A stretch of DNA of 64,000 bases from Streptacidiphilus jiangxiensis. Lineage in GTDB: Bacteria; Actinomycetota; Actinomycetes; Streptomycetales; Streptomycetaceae. A model generated the notes under the pieces. The model was not told where the DNA came from and made no database searches. It saw only the letters and a list, made by a program, of their open reading frames with translations. The stretch is taken from NCBI RefSeq assembly GCF_900109465.1, contig NZ_FOAZ01000008.1:62001-126000 (forward strand), read 5' to 3'. Positions 43,492-50,495 of the stretch are shown here, one piece after another. Numbering within the stretch: position 1 is the first letter of the stretch; every line of letters starts with the position of its first letter. The position numbers and the translations under genes are program-made.

Positions 43492-44859
43492 GGCCGACAA
43501 CTCGGCGACGGCGCTCGGGAAGGCGCCGTCACGCGGGGTTCCGTAGCCGATCACGAGGCCGGTACGCGGGGCGGCCGAGGGCTCGTGCCAGTGCTCGCCC
43601 AGCAGGCCGAAGGCCAGACCCCGGGCGGAGGCCCGGCGGAGCAGCTGCGCCTCGGGCGGCGCGCCGGGCGGGAGGCCGAGCAGTACGTGCTGGCCGGCGG
43701 CCACGCCCTCCAGGGAGTAGCCCTCCAGCTCCGACAGGAGCAGGTCACGGCGGCGGCGGTAGCGGCCGCGGCTCGCGCGGACGTGGCGGTCGTAGGCGTG
43801 GGAGGTGATGAACTCCGCCAGGGTCAGCTGGCCCAGCGCCTCGGACTGGAAGTCCGTCAGCCGCTTGGCCCGCATCACTGGCTCGACCAGGCGGCCGGGC
43901 AGGACCATCCAGGCCAACCGGACGCCGGGGGCCAGGGTCTTCGACGCCGTGCCGATGTAGACGACCGAGTCCGGCGCCGTGCCCTGGAGCGCGCCGACGG
44001 GTTGGCGGTCGTAGCGGAACTCGCCGTCGTAGTCGTCCTCGACGACGACTGCGTCGGTGGCCCGCGCCCAGGCGACCAGCGCTCGGCGCCGTTCCGGGTG
44101 CAGGGTGACGCCGGTGGGGTACTGGTGGGCGGGGGTGACGACCGCCGCCGCGACATCAGCGGGCAGCGAGGCCGGGTCGGCGCCCTCGGCGTCGACCCGG
44201 AGCGGGCGGACGTCACGGCCGTTGAAGCGCAGCACCTCGCGGTGGAACGGCAGGCCGGGGTCCTCCAGGGCGAACGCGCCCTCCCGCAGGGCGTGGGCGA
44301 GGAGGGTGAGGGCCTGCACGTAGCCGGCGGTGACGACGATGCGGCCCGGCGAGGCGTCGACACCGCGCGCGCGGCCGAGGTAGTCGGCGAGTGCGGCGCG
44401 CAGCTCGGGGCGGCCGCGACTGTCTCCGTAGGCGAACGCCGCGGGAGGGGCCGAGCCCAGCGCGCGGCGGGAGGCGCTCAGCCAGGCGGCGACGGGGAAC
44501 GAGCCGACGTCCGGCGTGCCGGGGCGCAGGTCGTGGCGGGGCGGGCGCGGGGTGCCCCGGGTCGCCCGTGGCTCGGGTCGGGCGATCTCCGCGACGCGGG
44601 TGCCGGAGCCGTGACGGGCGATCAGGTAGCCCTCGGCCACCAGCTGGTCGTAGGCCGCGCTGACGGTGCCCCGGGACAGGCCCAGCTCCGAGGCCAGGAC
44701 GCGGGTCGCCGGCAGCAGGGCGCCGGTGGTCAACCGGCCGTCGCGGATCGCCTCGCGCAGCGACCGCTCCAGGGCGGCCCGGACGCCCTCGCCGCCGACG
44801 CGCCCGGCGGTCAGGTCGAGGTGGAGGTCGACGCCGAAAGTGGACCACTCATCGGTCAT
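43465..44859 (-). CDS. MocR/PdxR-type regulator (GntR HTH fused to aminotransferase)
   Basis: The 464-residue protein has a GntR winged helix (about 12-80: LPATRVLASELGLSRGTVSAAYDQLVAEGYL) fused to a fold-type I aminotransferase domain (about 110-455). The PLP Lys is in TASKTLAPGVRLAW near residue 300, and the Asp/Tyr for the pyridine ring is in VVEDDYDGEFRY near 265. Such proteins sense PLP or an amino compound. It is divergent from a CMD gene across 47 bp, a common pairing for this group. Three GGACC elements lie at 44842-44883 around its start codon. Confidence 0.92.
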   Translation of the reverse strand: MTDEWSTFGVDLHLDLTAGRVGGEGVRAALERSLREAIRDGRLTTGALLPATRVLASELGLSRGTVSAAYDQLVAEGYLIARHGSGTRVAEIARPEPRATRGTPRPPRHDLRPGTPDVGSFPVAAWLSASRRALGSAPPAAFAYGDSRGRPELRAALADYLGRARGVDASPGRIVVTAGYVQALTLLAHALREGAFALEDPGLPFHREVLRFNGRDVRPLRVDAEGADPASLPADVAAAVVTPAHQYPTGVTLHPERRRALVAWARATDAVVVEDDYDGEFRYDRQPVGALQGTAPDSVVYIGTASKTLAPGVRLAWMVLPGRLVEPVMRAKRLTDFQSEALGQLTLAEFITSHAYDRHVRASRGRYRRRRDLLLSELEGYSLEGVAAGQHVLLGLPPGAPPEAQLLRRASARGLAFGLLGEHWHEPSAAPRTGLVIGYGTPRDGAFPSAVAELSALLGDEAGG

Positions 44860-44884
44860 GGGAATGGACCTTATCGTGGGACCA
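44841..44884. promoter_or_regulatory. Repeated TGGACC-type elements between MocR gene and CMD gene
   Basis: GGACC occurs at 44842-44846, 44866-44870 and 44879-44883, in the same orientation; two are in TGGACC context. The last two are 13 bp apart and lie in the short divergent gap. MocR proteins often bind direct repeats, so these are candidate sites. Small elements can recur by chance. Confidence 0.4.
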
Positions 44885-44906
44885 CTGGCGCGCCAGACTC
44901 TTACTC

Positions 44907-45389
44907 ATGACGACGAACACGAACACGAAGACCGAGAACCCGCAGATCACCGTCCGCATCGCCGCGGACAAGCTGGCCCCCGCCGCGATGCGTGCGATGG
45001 TCGCGCTGGACAAGGCGACCTCCGGGAGCGACCTGGAGGTGGGCCTGAAGGAGCTGGTGCGGGCGCGTGCCTCGCAGATCAACGGCTGCGCCTACTGCGT
45101 CGACACCCACTCCGCCGACGCGCTGGCCGGCGGCGAGGACCAGCGGCGGCTGCTGCTGCTGCCGGTGTGGCAGGAGACGGGCCTGTTCTCGCGCCGCGAG
45201 CGTGCCGCGCTGGCGCTGACCGAGGCGGTCACCCGCCTGTCGGAGGGGCCGGTCCGGGACGAGGTGTGGTCCGCCGCGGCCGAGGAGTTCGAGGAGACCG
45301 AGCTCGCCGAGCTGCTCTGGCTGATCACCACCATCAACGCCTGGAACCGCGTCAGCGTCGCGGCGCAGGCCTGGCCCGTCAACGAGTGA
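44907..45389 (+). CDS. AhpD-like carboxymuconolactone decarboxylase family protein (MocR partner)
   Basis: The 160-residue protein keeps the AhpD motif Cys61-AY-Cys64 with His68 (NGCAYCVDTHSADA) and the C-terminal LLWLITTINAWNRVSV helix. It is clearly related to the CMD protein at 11.0-11.5 kb (same NGCAYC, ALTEAVTRL and INAWNR blocks) but has a different N-terminus (MTTNTNTKTENPQIT). It probably reduces peroxides or electrophiles. The divergent MocR gene is the likely regulator. Confidence 0.9.
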   Translation: MTTNTNTKTENPQITVRIAADKLAPAAMRAMVALDKATSGSDLEVGLKELVRARASQINGCAYCVDTHSADALAGGEDQRRLLLLPVWQETGLFSRRERAALALTEAVTRLSEGPVRDEVWSAAAEEFEETELAELLWLITTINAWNRVSVAAQAWPVNE

Positions 45390-45429
45390 AGGACGGACCA
45401 GGCGTGCGGCGCCGGGAGCGCGCCTCGGC

Positions 45430-47070
45430 TCAGTGGTTGAGGGCGACCTCGACGATCTTGACGACGACCAAGATCATCGCGATCAGCAGGTAGCCGCGGA
45501 GCGCGCTCATGCCGATCCTGCGGCCGGTGGCCATGGCGGGCCGGGTCAGCGTCTCCAGCGGCGGCATCCGCCAGTTGTCGCGGTCGGTCCGGTCGACGGG
45601 GTCCTCCTTGGTGGCGGTGCGGCGCTTGGTGAAGGCGTAGCCCGCCGCCAGGACCCCGGCGACTCCGCAGCCGGCCATGATGTCGATGATCGCGCCGGCG
45701 GTGATGTCCGGGAACAGCACCGAGGCCGTAAGGATGATCGACAGGGTGACCAGGACGCCGACGACGGCCGCCGTGAAGGCGTTGGTCCTGGGGCCGTTGA
45801 CCCACGGGCCGAGCACCTGCTTGTCGTTGCAGAGCAGCAGCAGGAAGACCGTCGCGGAGGGCAGCAGCACGCCCGCGAGCGTCTGCACGCCCTCGGTCAG
45901 CAGGCCCAGCGGCGAGCCGGGGATCAGCACGACCGCGGCCGCGAGGGCCACGATGCCGGCGTAGACGGCGTAGAAGCCCTTGGCGCCCTTGACCCCGCGG
46001 TGCAGCGAGTGCCTGATGCCGAAGACGTCACCGATCGCGTAGGCGGTGGAGAGCGAGACCGCGAACGCGCCGATGATCGAGGCGTCCAGCAGCGCGACGG
46101 CGAACAGCACCCCGGCGACCTTGCCCGCGTGGGCCTCGATGCCGTGCGCGAGCCCGGCCGCGTCCGTGAAGTTGCCGAAGCCGTCGGGACCGGTGGTGCC
46201 GGCGAACGCGGCGGCGGTCGCGCCCATCAGCGCGGCGGCGCCGACGACGACGATCACGATGCCGAGCCACAGGTCGGCCTTCTCGTACTTCATGAAGCGC
46301 GGGGTGATCCGCTTGTCGATGACGTAGCTCTGCTGGAAGAACAGCTGCCAGGGCGCGACGGTGGTGCCGACGATGCCGATGATCAGCAGCATCACGGTGG
46401 CGAGCTGGCCCTGCCCGCCCGGCAGGTTCGGGACCACGAAGTCGTGGGCCATCTGCGAGGTCTTCGGGTGGGACAGGAAGTAGATCGGCACCAGCAGCAG
46501 CGAGCCGGCGCAGAGCGCGATCGCGATCCGCTCGAAGCGCTGGAACGAACCGGTGAAGGCCGAGGCGACGATGATCGCGGCGGCGAGCACCACGGCGAGT
46601 GCCTTGGGCAGGCCCAGATAGCCCGCGGCCAGCGTGATCCCGATGAACTCCGTCACCAGCGTCAGTGCGTTGAGGATGAACAGGTCGATGACGCTGAACG
46701 CGCCCCAGAACCTGCCGAAGCGCTCCAGGATCAGCCGGGCGTGGCCCACCCCGGTGACCGCGCCCAGGCGGAGCACCATCTCCTGGTTGACGTAGAGCAC
46801 CGGCACGAGCAGCAGCAGCGTCCACAGCAGGTGGGTGCCGTAGTTCTGCCCGGCCTGGCCGTAGGTGGCGAAGGCGCCGGCGTCGTTGTCGCCGACCATG
46901 ACGATCAGGCCGGGGCCGACGATCGCGAGCAGCGTCTTGAGCTTCGCGGACAGGCCGCGGCGGTCGCCGTGGTCGTCGAGCCTGATGGTGCCGAGTGCGC
47001 CGCGGATGTCGCCGACGTGCGCGTCGTCGAGCACCGCCGAACGGGTCCGGGTGTCGATGGTGGTGGTCAT
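45430..47070 (-). CDS. NRAMP-family divalent metal transporter, probably magnesium (NRMT-like)
   Basis: The 546-residue protein starts at the ATG at 47070 with GGAGGG seven bases upstream. It has eleven or so membrane helices with the NRAMP fold. Helix 1 reads GPGLIVMVGDNDAGAFATY (Asp61-Asn62-Asp63) instead of the DPGN of Mn/Fe transporters, and helix 6 reads VAPWQLFFQQS near residue 235 where classical NRAMPs have the metal-binding MPH. Loss of the soft Met ligand is a mark of NRAMP-related magnesium transporters. The 5' leader contains an M-box, the Mg2+ riboswitch class, which supports magnesium as substrate. The gene is monocistronic and convergent with the CMD gene. Confidence 0.88.
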   Translation of the reverse strand: MTTTIDTRTRSAVLDDAHVGDIRGALGTIRLDDHGDRRGLSAKLKTLLAIVGPGLIVMVGDNDAGAFATYGQAGQNYGTHLLWTLLLLVPVLYVNQEMVLRLGAVTGVGHARLILERFGRFWGAFSVIDLFILNALTLVTEFIGITLAAGYLGLPKALAVVLAAAIIVASAFTGSFQRFERIAIALCAGSLLLVPIYFLSHPKTSQMAHDFVVPNLPGGQGQLATVMLLIIGIVGTTVAPWQLFFQQSYVIDKRITPRFMKYEKADLWLGIVIVVVGAAALMGATAAAFAGTTGPDGFGNFTDAAGLAHGIEAHAGKVAGVLFAVALLDASIIGAFAVSLSTAYAIGDVFGIRHSLHRGVKGAKGFYAVYAGIVALAAAVVLIPGSPLGLLTEGVQTLAGVLLPSATVFLLLLCNDKQVLGPWVNGPRTNAFTAAVVGVLVTLSIILTASVLFPDITAGAIIDIMAGCGVAGVLAAGYAFTKRRTATKEDPVDRTDRDNWRMPPLETLTRPAMATGRRIGMSALRGYLLIAMILVVVKIVEVALNH

Positions 47071-47184
47071 GGTGAATCCCTCCCTGTGGCCGTGAGGCCT
47101 GGTGGAGGGCATGCAGCATCCATCCGCCCTGCGAGCACCGAGCACACGGGCGCGCAGAATGGGGCGGTTCAGGAAGGCAGGTGG

Positions 47185-47262
47185 TTACCGCATGCCGGAA
47201 GAAGACGAGGTCAAGCGGGTGTCGTGGGGCCGTTTGTGGCCCGGACTAGGACTGCAGTCCAC
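47185..47262 (-). CDS. Possible 25-codon leader peptide between M-box and NRAMP-like gene
   Basis: A GTG at 47262 follows a strong ribosome site (GGAGGGAGG, nine bases upstream) and opens a 25-residue frame, VDCSPSPGHKRPHDTRL then TSSSSGMR, ending in TAA 114 bases before the transporter ATG. Three of the first twelve residues are Pro. A perfect palindrome GGACTGCAGTCC (47249-47260) adjoins the start codon and could hide it. Leader peptides with Pro codons modulate some Mg2+ transporter genes elsewhere; here this is a hypothesis from position and ribosome site only. Confidence 0.4.
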   Translation of the reverse strand: MDCSPSPGHKRPHDTRLTSSSSGMR

Positions 47263-47320
47263 TGCTTCTCGCCTCCCTCCGGTCAAGACGCACGCATCGC
47301 GCGGTACGTCGTAGCGGCAG

Positions 47321-47365
47321 GGGGCACACCGGACACGGATCGCCGACGCGGATCCGGTACACCCC
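47321..47365 (-). promoter_or_regulatory. Hairpin after the M-box aptamer (candidate expression platform)
   Basis: On the minus strand GGGGTGTACCGGA (47365-47353) pairs with TCCGGTGTGCCCC (47333-47321), 13 bp with three G-U pairs and a 19-base loop. It starts three bases after the aptamer's closing stem, the position expected for a regulatory hairpin. Confidence 0.5.
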
Positions 47366-47367
47366 AA

Positions 47368-47517
47368 CTCGTCAGAGCTTTGGCACTCCACGGCGTAGCA
47401 CTCGCGTGCAGCCACTTGGCCTCAACCCTTAGGTCGGGAAGAGGTGTCCTGATCCGGAGCGTCTCTCGACGGTTGGGATCAGTGGCCTGTGTCCGTGAAG
47501 ACGCCTCACCGAACGAG
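47368..47517 (-). ncRNA. M-box (ykoK leader) magnesium riboswitch aptamer
   Basis: Reading the minus strand from 47517, the conserved M-box blocks appear in order: GGTGAGGC, ACACAGGCCACTG, GTCGAGAGACGC, GGATCAGGACA, AAGTGGCTGC, and the end block GTGGAGTGCCAAAGCTCT. The closing stem P1 pairs CTCGT (47517-47513) with ACGAG (47372-47368). Length is about 150 bases, as expected. M-boxes fold compactly at high Mg2+ and switch off Mg2+ transporter genes; here the downstream gene is the NRAMP-like transporter. The match was made by eye to the remembered consensus. Confidence 0.88.
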
Positions 47518-47542
47518 GTGTCTCTCTCGTAAGAACTCCACC

Positions 47543-47572
47543 ATGGTTGCTCTCGTGCACGTGGGGTGTCAA
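47543..47572 (-). promoter_or_regulatory. Promoter of the M-box/NRAMP transcript
   Basis: A perfect TTGACA (-35, 47572-47567) and a weak AACCAT (-10, 47548-47543) are separated by 18 bp on the minus strand. Initiation would fall about 20 bases before the aptamer. Confidence 0.4.
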
Positions 47573-47589
47573 ATGCGTTGACGCGACCT

Positions 47590-48639
47590 TTACGCCTTTT
47601 GCCGGGCCAGGTCCGTGTGCCGAGCGTCGGCTCCGCTGCGGCCCGCCGGCAGGTCCGGGAGCGCCGCCGGGACCGGCAGCACGCCCGGGAGCGCCGCCGG
47701 GCCCGGCAGCTGGTCCGGAAGCGCCGCCGGGCCCGACAGCAGGTCCGGCAGCAGGTCCGCTGTGCGGGAGAAGCGGAAGCCGAGGGTCTCGGCGCGGGTC
47801 GTGTCCATCGCGTAGGCGCGTTCGAACGAGAACGGCGAGGCGGGCGCCCCGACCTCGACGATCGCCGCCGGGTCGATGGCCAATGCCAACTCCCGTGCGG
47901 TCAAAGTCCCCTGGCCGGCCGCGTTGACCGGCCCGGTGAACTCGGCGGCTGCCGTCCAGGCCAGGAACCGGGCGATCTCCGGCGCGTGGACGAACGAGGC
48001 CGGCTGCGGGTCGGGGTGGACCAGGATCGGCCGACGGGCGGCGATCCGCTCCGTGTAGTGGGCGAGCCGCCCGGTGAAGTCACCGTCGCCCAGCACGTGG
48101 GCGGTTCGCACGCTCGTGAACGTGCTGTCCGCCGAGGCGAAGGCCGCCTGCAGGACGGCCTCGGCCTGGCGCTTGCCCTCACCGTAGTGGCGGTCGAGGA
48201 AATCCGGTTCGTGCCACGGGAGTTCCGGCCGGATCCGGACCGCGGCGAGATCGACGGCGTCCTCGGTGAGCGTCGGACCGTGCGGGCGTCCGAGTTCCGC
48301 GTAGACCTCGACGGTCGAGGTCATCACGTACCGCGCCGTGCGGCCCGCGAACACCCGTGCCGCGACGGCTGCTTGGCGCGGCGTGTAGCAGACCTGGTCC
48401 ACGACGGCGTCGAAGCGCCGCTCGCCCAGCGCCGCGTGCAGCGCCGCCTCGTCGTCACGGTCCGCCCGCGCGTGCGTGACGCCCTGTGGCGGTGGCGCGG
48501 AGCCTCGGTTGACGACGGTGACCTCGGCTCCGGCCGCGCACAGCTCCGTGACCAGGAGCCGTCCGAAGTAGCGGCTCCCGCCGATCACGGCGACGGAGCG
48601 TCCGGCGAGAGCCGCGAGGGGTTGGCGCGTGTGGTCCAT
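47590..48639 (-). CDS. NAD-dependent epimerase/dehydratase with repetitive C-terminal tail
   Basis: The 349-residue protein starts at the ATG at 48639; a GTG seven codons earlier is possible. A Rossmann fold begins with VAVIGGSRYFGRLLV (near 18; G-G-x-x-x-x-G), followed by VVNRGSAPPPQGV and MTSTVEVYAELG. The usual YxxxK appears as HYGEGKRQAE near 158 (Tyr, then Lys four on). It belongs to the extended atypical SDR group with NAD-dependent reductase-like members. From about residue 305 the sequence turns into 10-residue repeats rich in Pro, Ala and Leu (GPAALPD, GPAALPG, VPAALPD), encoded by 30-bp DNA repeats. The divergent LysR gene, 70 bp away, is the likely regulator. Confidence 0.82.
   Translation of the reverse strand: MDHTRQPLAALAGRSVAVIGGSRYFGRLLVTELCAAGAEVTVVNRGSAPPPQGVTHARADRDDEAALHAALGERRFDAVVDQVCYTPRQAAVAARVFAGRTARYVMTSTVEVYAELGRPHGPTLTEDAVDLAAVRIRPELPWHEPDFLDRHYGEGKRQAEAVLQAAFASADSTFTSVRTAHVLGDGDFTGRLAHYTERIAARRPILVHPDPQPASFVHAPEIARFLAWTAAAEFTGPVNAAGQGTLTARELALAIDPAAIVEVGAPASPFSFERAYAMDTTRAETLGFRFSRTADLLPDLLSGPAALPDQLPGPAALPGVLPVPAALPDLPAGRSGADARHTDLARQKA
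47650..47751. repeat. 30-bp tandem repeat in the epimerase 3' end
   Basis: Three 30-bp units (47650-47679, 47680-47709, 47710-47739; core AGCGCCGCCGGG) and a partial fourth. The unit is a multiple of three, so reading frame is kept and each encodes about ten residues of the C-terminal tail. Confidence 0.85.
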
Positions 48640-48709
48640 GAGGCCAGCCTGTCGGGGCACTGTCGACAGCGGTAGTGTCGATCTGCTGAAGCCGTCCTAA
48701 GGAGAACTG
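48640..48709. promoter_or_regulatory. Divergent epimerase-LysR control gap
   Basis: The 70-bp gap contains the perfect palindrome TGTCGACA (48661-48668) and a near repeat GTGTCGAT 16 bp on. This T-N11-A-like layout is a candidate LysR site. Confidence 0.4.
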
Positions 48710-49675
48710 GTGATCGACGTCCAGCGGCTGGCCGTGCTGCGCGAGGTGTCCCGCCAGGGCAGCTTCAACCAGGCGGCGGGCGTGCTGCGGCTCACCCCCT
48801 CGGCCGTCTCCCAGCAGATCGCGGCGCTGGAACGGCGGCTGGGCTCCCGGGTGGTCGAACGCAGCACGCGGGGCGTGGTGCTGACCGAGGCCGGACGGCT
48901 GCTGGTCGACGCGGCCGAGGCCATCGCGGCCGAACTCGCCGACGCGCAGCAGCGCATCGACCGGCTCGCCCAGCCGCGGCAGACGCTGACCGTGGCCACC
49001 TTCGCCAGCGGTGGCCGTCATCTGCTGCCGGGCGTCCTCGGTGGGTTCGTCGCCGACCATCCGGAGGCGGAGCTGACGATCGTCGAGGCCGAGCCCGAGG
49101 AGAGCCTGCCGCTGGTCCGCGAGGGACGTGTGGACGTGGCTCTCGCCTACCACTTCGACGGTCCGCCGCCCGCCCGCCCCGGTGACCGCACCGGCCTGGA
49201 CTGGGCCCCGTTGCTGGACGACCCGCTGCGGGTCGTCCTCCCGCGCGCGCACCCCCGCGCGGGCGGGCCGGCGACTGTGGACCTGGCCGACCTGGCGGGG
49301 GAGCGGTGGGTGCTGGGCTGTCTCAAGTCCGCCGCACAGCTGGCCCGTTACGCGGAGCTGGCAGGAGTGGAGTTGAGCGTGTCGTGCAGCTCGACGGACT
49401 ACGCCTTTGCCCAGTCGCTGGTCCGCGCGGGGGTCGGCATCGCGCTGATCCCGCAGATCGCGGTCGAGCGGGCACCGGATCTCGTGGCGCTCACGCCGGC
49501 CTCGCCCGCCCCGGTCCGCCACATCGGCCTCGCCCGCGCCCGCCGCCACCGCGGCCCGGCGGACCGGCTGACCGACGAGCTCTCGGCTCGTCTGCGCGCC
49601 GCAGTCGCAGCCGACGCCGGAGCCGCAGCCCCAGGGAACGCCCCAGCCGACGCCGACGCCTGCGCCGCGTCGTAG
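48710..49675 (+). CDS. LysR-family transcriptional regulator
   Basis: The 321-residue protein starts at the GTG at 48710, six bases after AAGGAG. The winged HTH covers 1-62 (VLREVSRQGSFNQAAGVLRL, SAVSQQIAALERRLG). The effector domain begins near 90 (LTVATFASGGRHLLPGVLGG) and ends near 290. A short Ala/Asp-rich tail follows. The divergent epimerase gene is the expected target. The convergent glycosylase gene begins two bases after its stop. Confidence 0.92.
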   Translation: MIDVQRLAVLREVSRQGSFNQAAGVLRLTPSAVSQQIAALERRLGSRVVERSTRGVVLTEAGRLLVDAAEAIAAELADAQQRIDRLAQPRQTLTVATFASGGRHLLPGVLGGFVADHPEAELTIVEAEPEESLPLVREGRVDVALAYHFDGPPPARPGDRTGLDWAPLLDDPLRVVLPRAHPRAGGPATVDLADLAGERWVLGCLKSAAQLARYAELAGVELSVSCSSTDYAFAQSLVRAGVGIALIPQIAVERAPDLVALTPASPAPVRHIGLARARRHRGPADRLTDELSARLRAAVAADAGAAAPGNAPADADACAAS

Positions 49676-49677
49676 CG

Positions 49678-50283
49678 TCAGCCCGCGGTGGCCGACTTGG
49701 CCGCCTTCGCGGCCTTCGCGGCGGCCTTCATCTCCTGCTTGTGGGCCCGGACCTTCTCCAGGGATGCGGGCCCGGTGATGTCCGCGATCGAGCGGAAGCT
49801 GTCCTTCTCGCCGTAGGCCCCCGCCGCCTCGCGCCAGCCCTTGGGGCGGACGCCGAGCTGCTTGCCCAGCAACGCCAGGAAGATCTGTGCCTTCTGCCGG
49901 CCGAAGCCCGGCAGGTCCACGAGACGGTCCAGCAGCTCGTCGCCGCTCGACGCGTCCCGCCACAGGGCCTCCGCGTCGCCGTCGTAGTGGGCGTCGAGGT
50001 AGGCGCAGAGCTGCTGGATCCGCTTGGCCATTGATCCCGGGTAGCGGTGGATGGCCGGCTTCTCCGCGCAGAGCGCGGCGAACGCGTCCGGGTCGTGGTC
50101 GGCGATCCGGTGCGCGTCGAGATCGTCTCCGCCCAGGCGTTCGAGCAGCGTGGCGGGGCCGCTGAAGGCCCACTCCATGGGTACCTGCTGGTCCAGCAGC
50201 ATGCCGATGAGAGCGGCCAGCGGGCTGCGACTGAGCAGGGCGTCCGCGTCGCGGTTCTGCGCGAGGTGGAGATCGGTCGCCAT
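49678..50283 (-). CDS. HhH-GPD-type DNA glycosylase-like protein
   Basis: The 201-residue protein starts at the ATG at 50283 with AAGGAGG six bases upstream. It has the helix-hairpin-helix motif LVDLPGFGRQKAQIFLALLG near 130-149. The HhH-GPD fold usually has a catalytic Asp about 18 residues after the hairpin; here that segment reads GVRPKGWREAAGAYG and lacks a clear Asp, so glycosylase activity is doubtful. The family is annotated as base-excision repair by homology. The last 20 residues are Lys/Ala-rich (MKAAAKAAKAAKSATAG), possibly a DNA-contacting tail. It is convergent with the LysR gene. Confidence 0.8.
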   Translation of the reverse strand: MATDLHLAQNRDADALLSRSPLAALIGMLLDQQVPMEWAFSGPATLLERLGGDDLDAHRIADHDPDAFAALCAEKPAIHRYPGSMAKRIQQLCAYLDAHYDGDAEALWRDASSGDELLDRLVDLPGFGRQKAQIFLALLGKQLGVRPKGWREAAGAYGEKDSFRSIADITGPASLEKVRAHKQEMKAAAKAAKAAKSATAG

Positions 50284-50389
50284 GGCGCCCTCCTTCGGGA
50301 CGTTCGTGCGCGTTGCCCATTCTCCGTGCCGCGCCCCGCCGCCGCCCGGTGACACGCAGCACGGGGAGCCGTGGCGACAGGTCAAGATT

Positions 50390-50443
50390 TGGTAATGGTT
50401 TTCATCTCGTACTCATTCGGGCTAGTGATGAAAACCATTTCCA
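50390..50443. promoter_or_regulatory. Two Zur boxes upstream of the zinc ABC operon
   Basis: TGGTAATGGTTTTCA (50390-50404) and TGAAAACCATTTCCA (50429-50443) both fit the 7-1-7 Zur palindrome TGxxAAT-x-ATTxxCA and are close to each other's reverse complement. They are 39 bp apart centre to centre and flank the likely znuA promoter; the second ends 52 bases before the start codon. Zinc-loaded Zur should repress here. Confidence 0.78.
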
Positions 50444-50495
50444 CCTAACGTGAAGGAGTCAGCTTCGCCGCGACTGCCCCAGGGGGTCCAGCACC

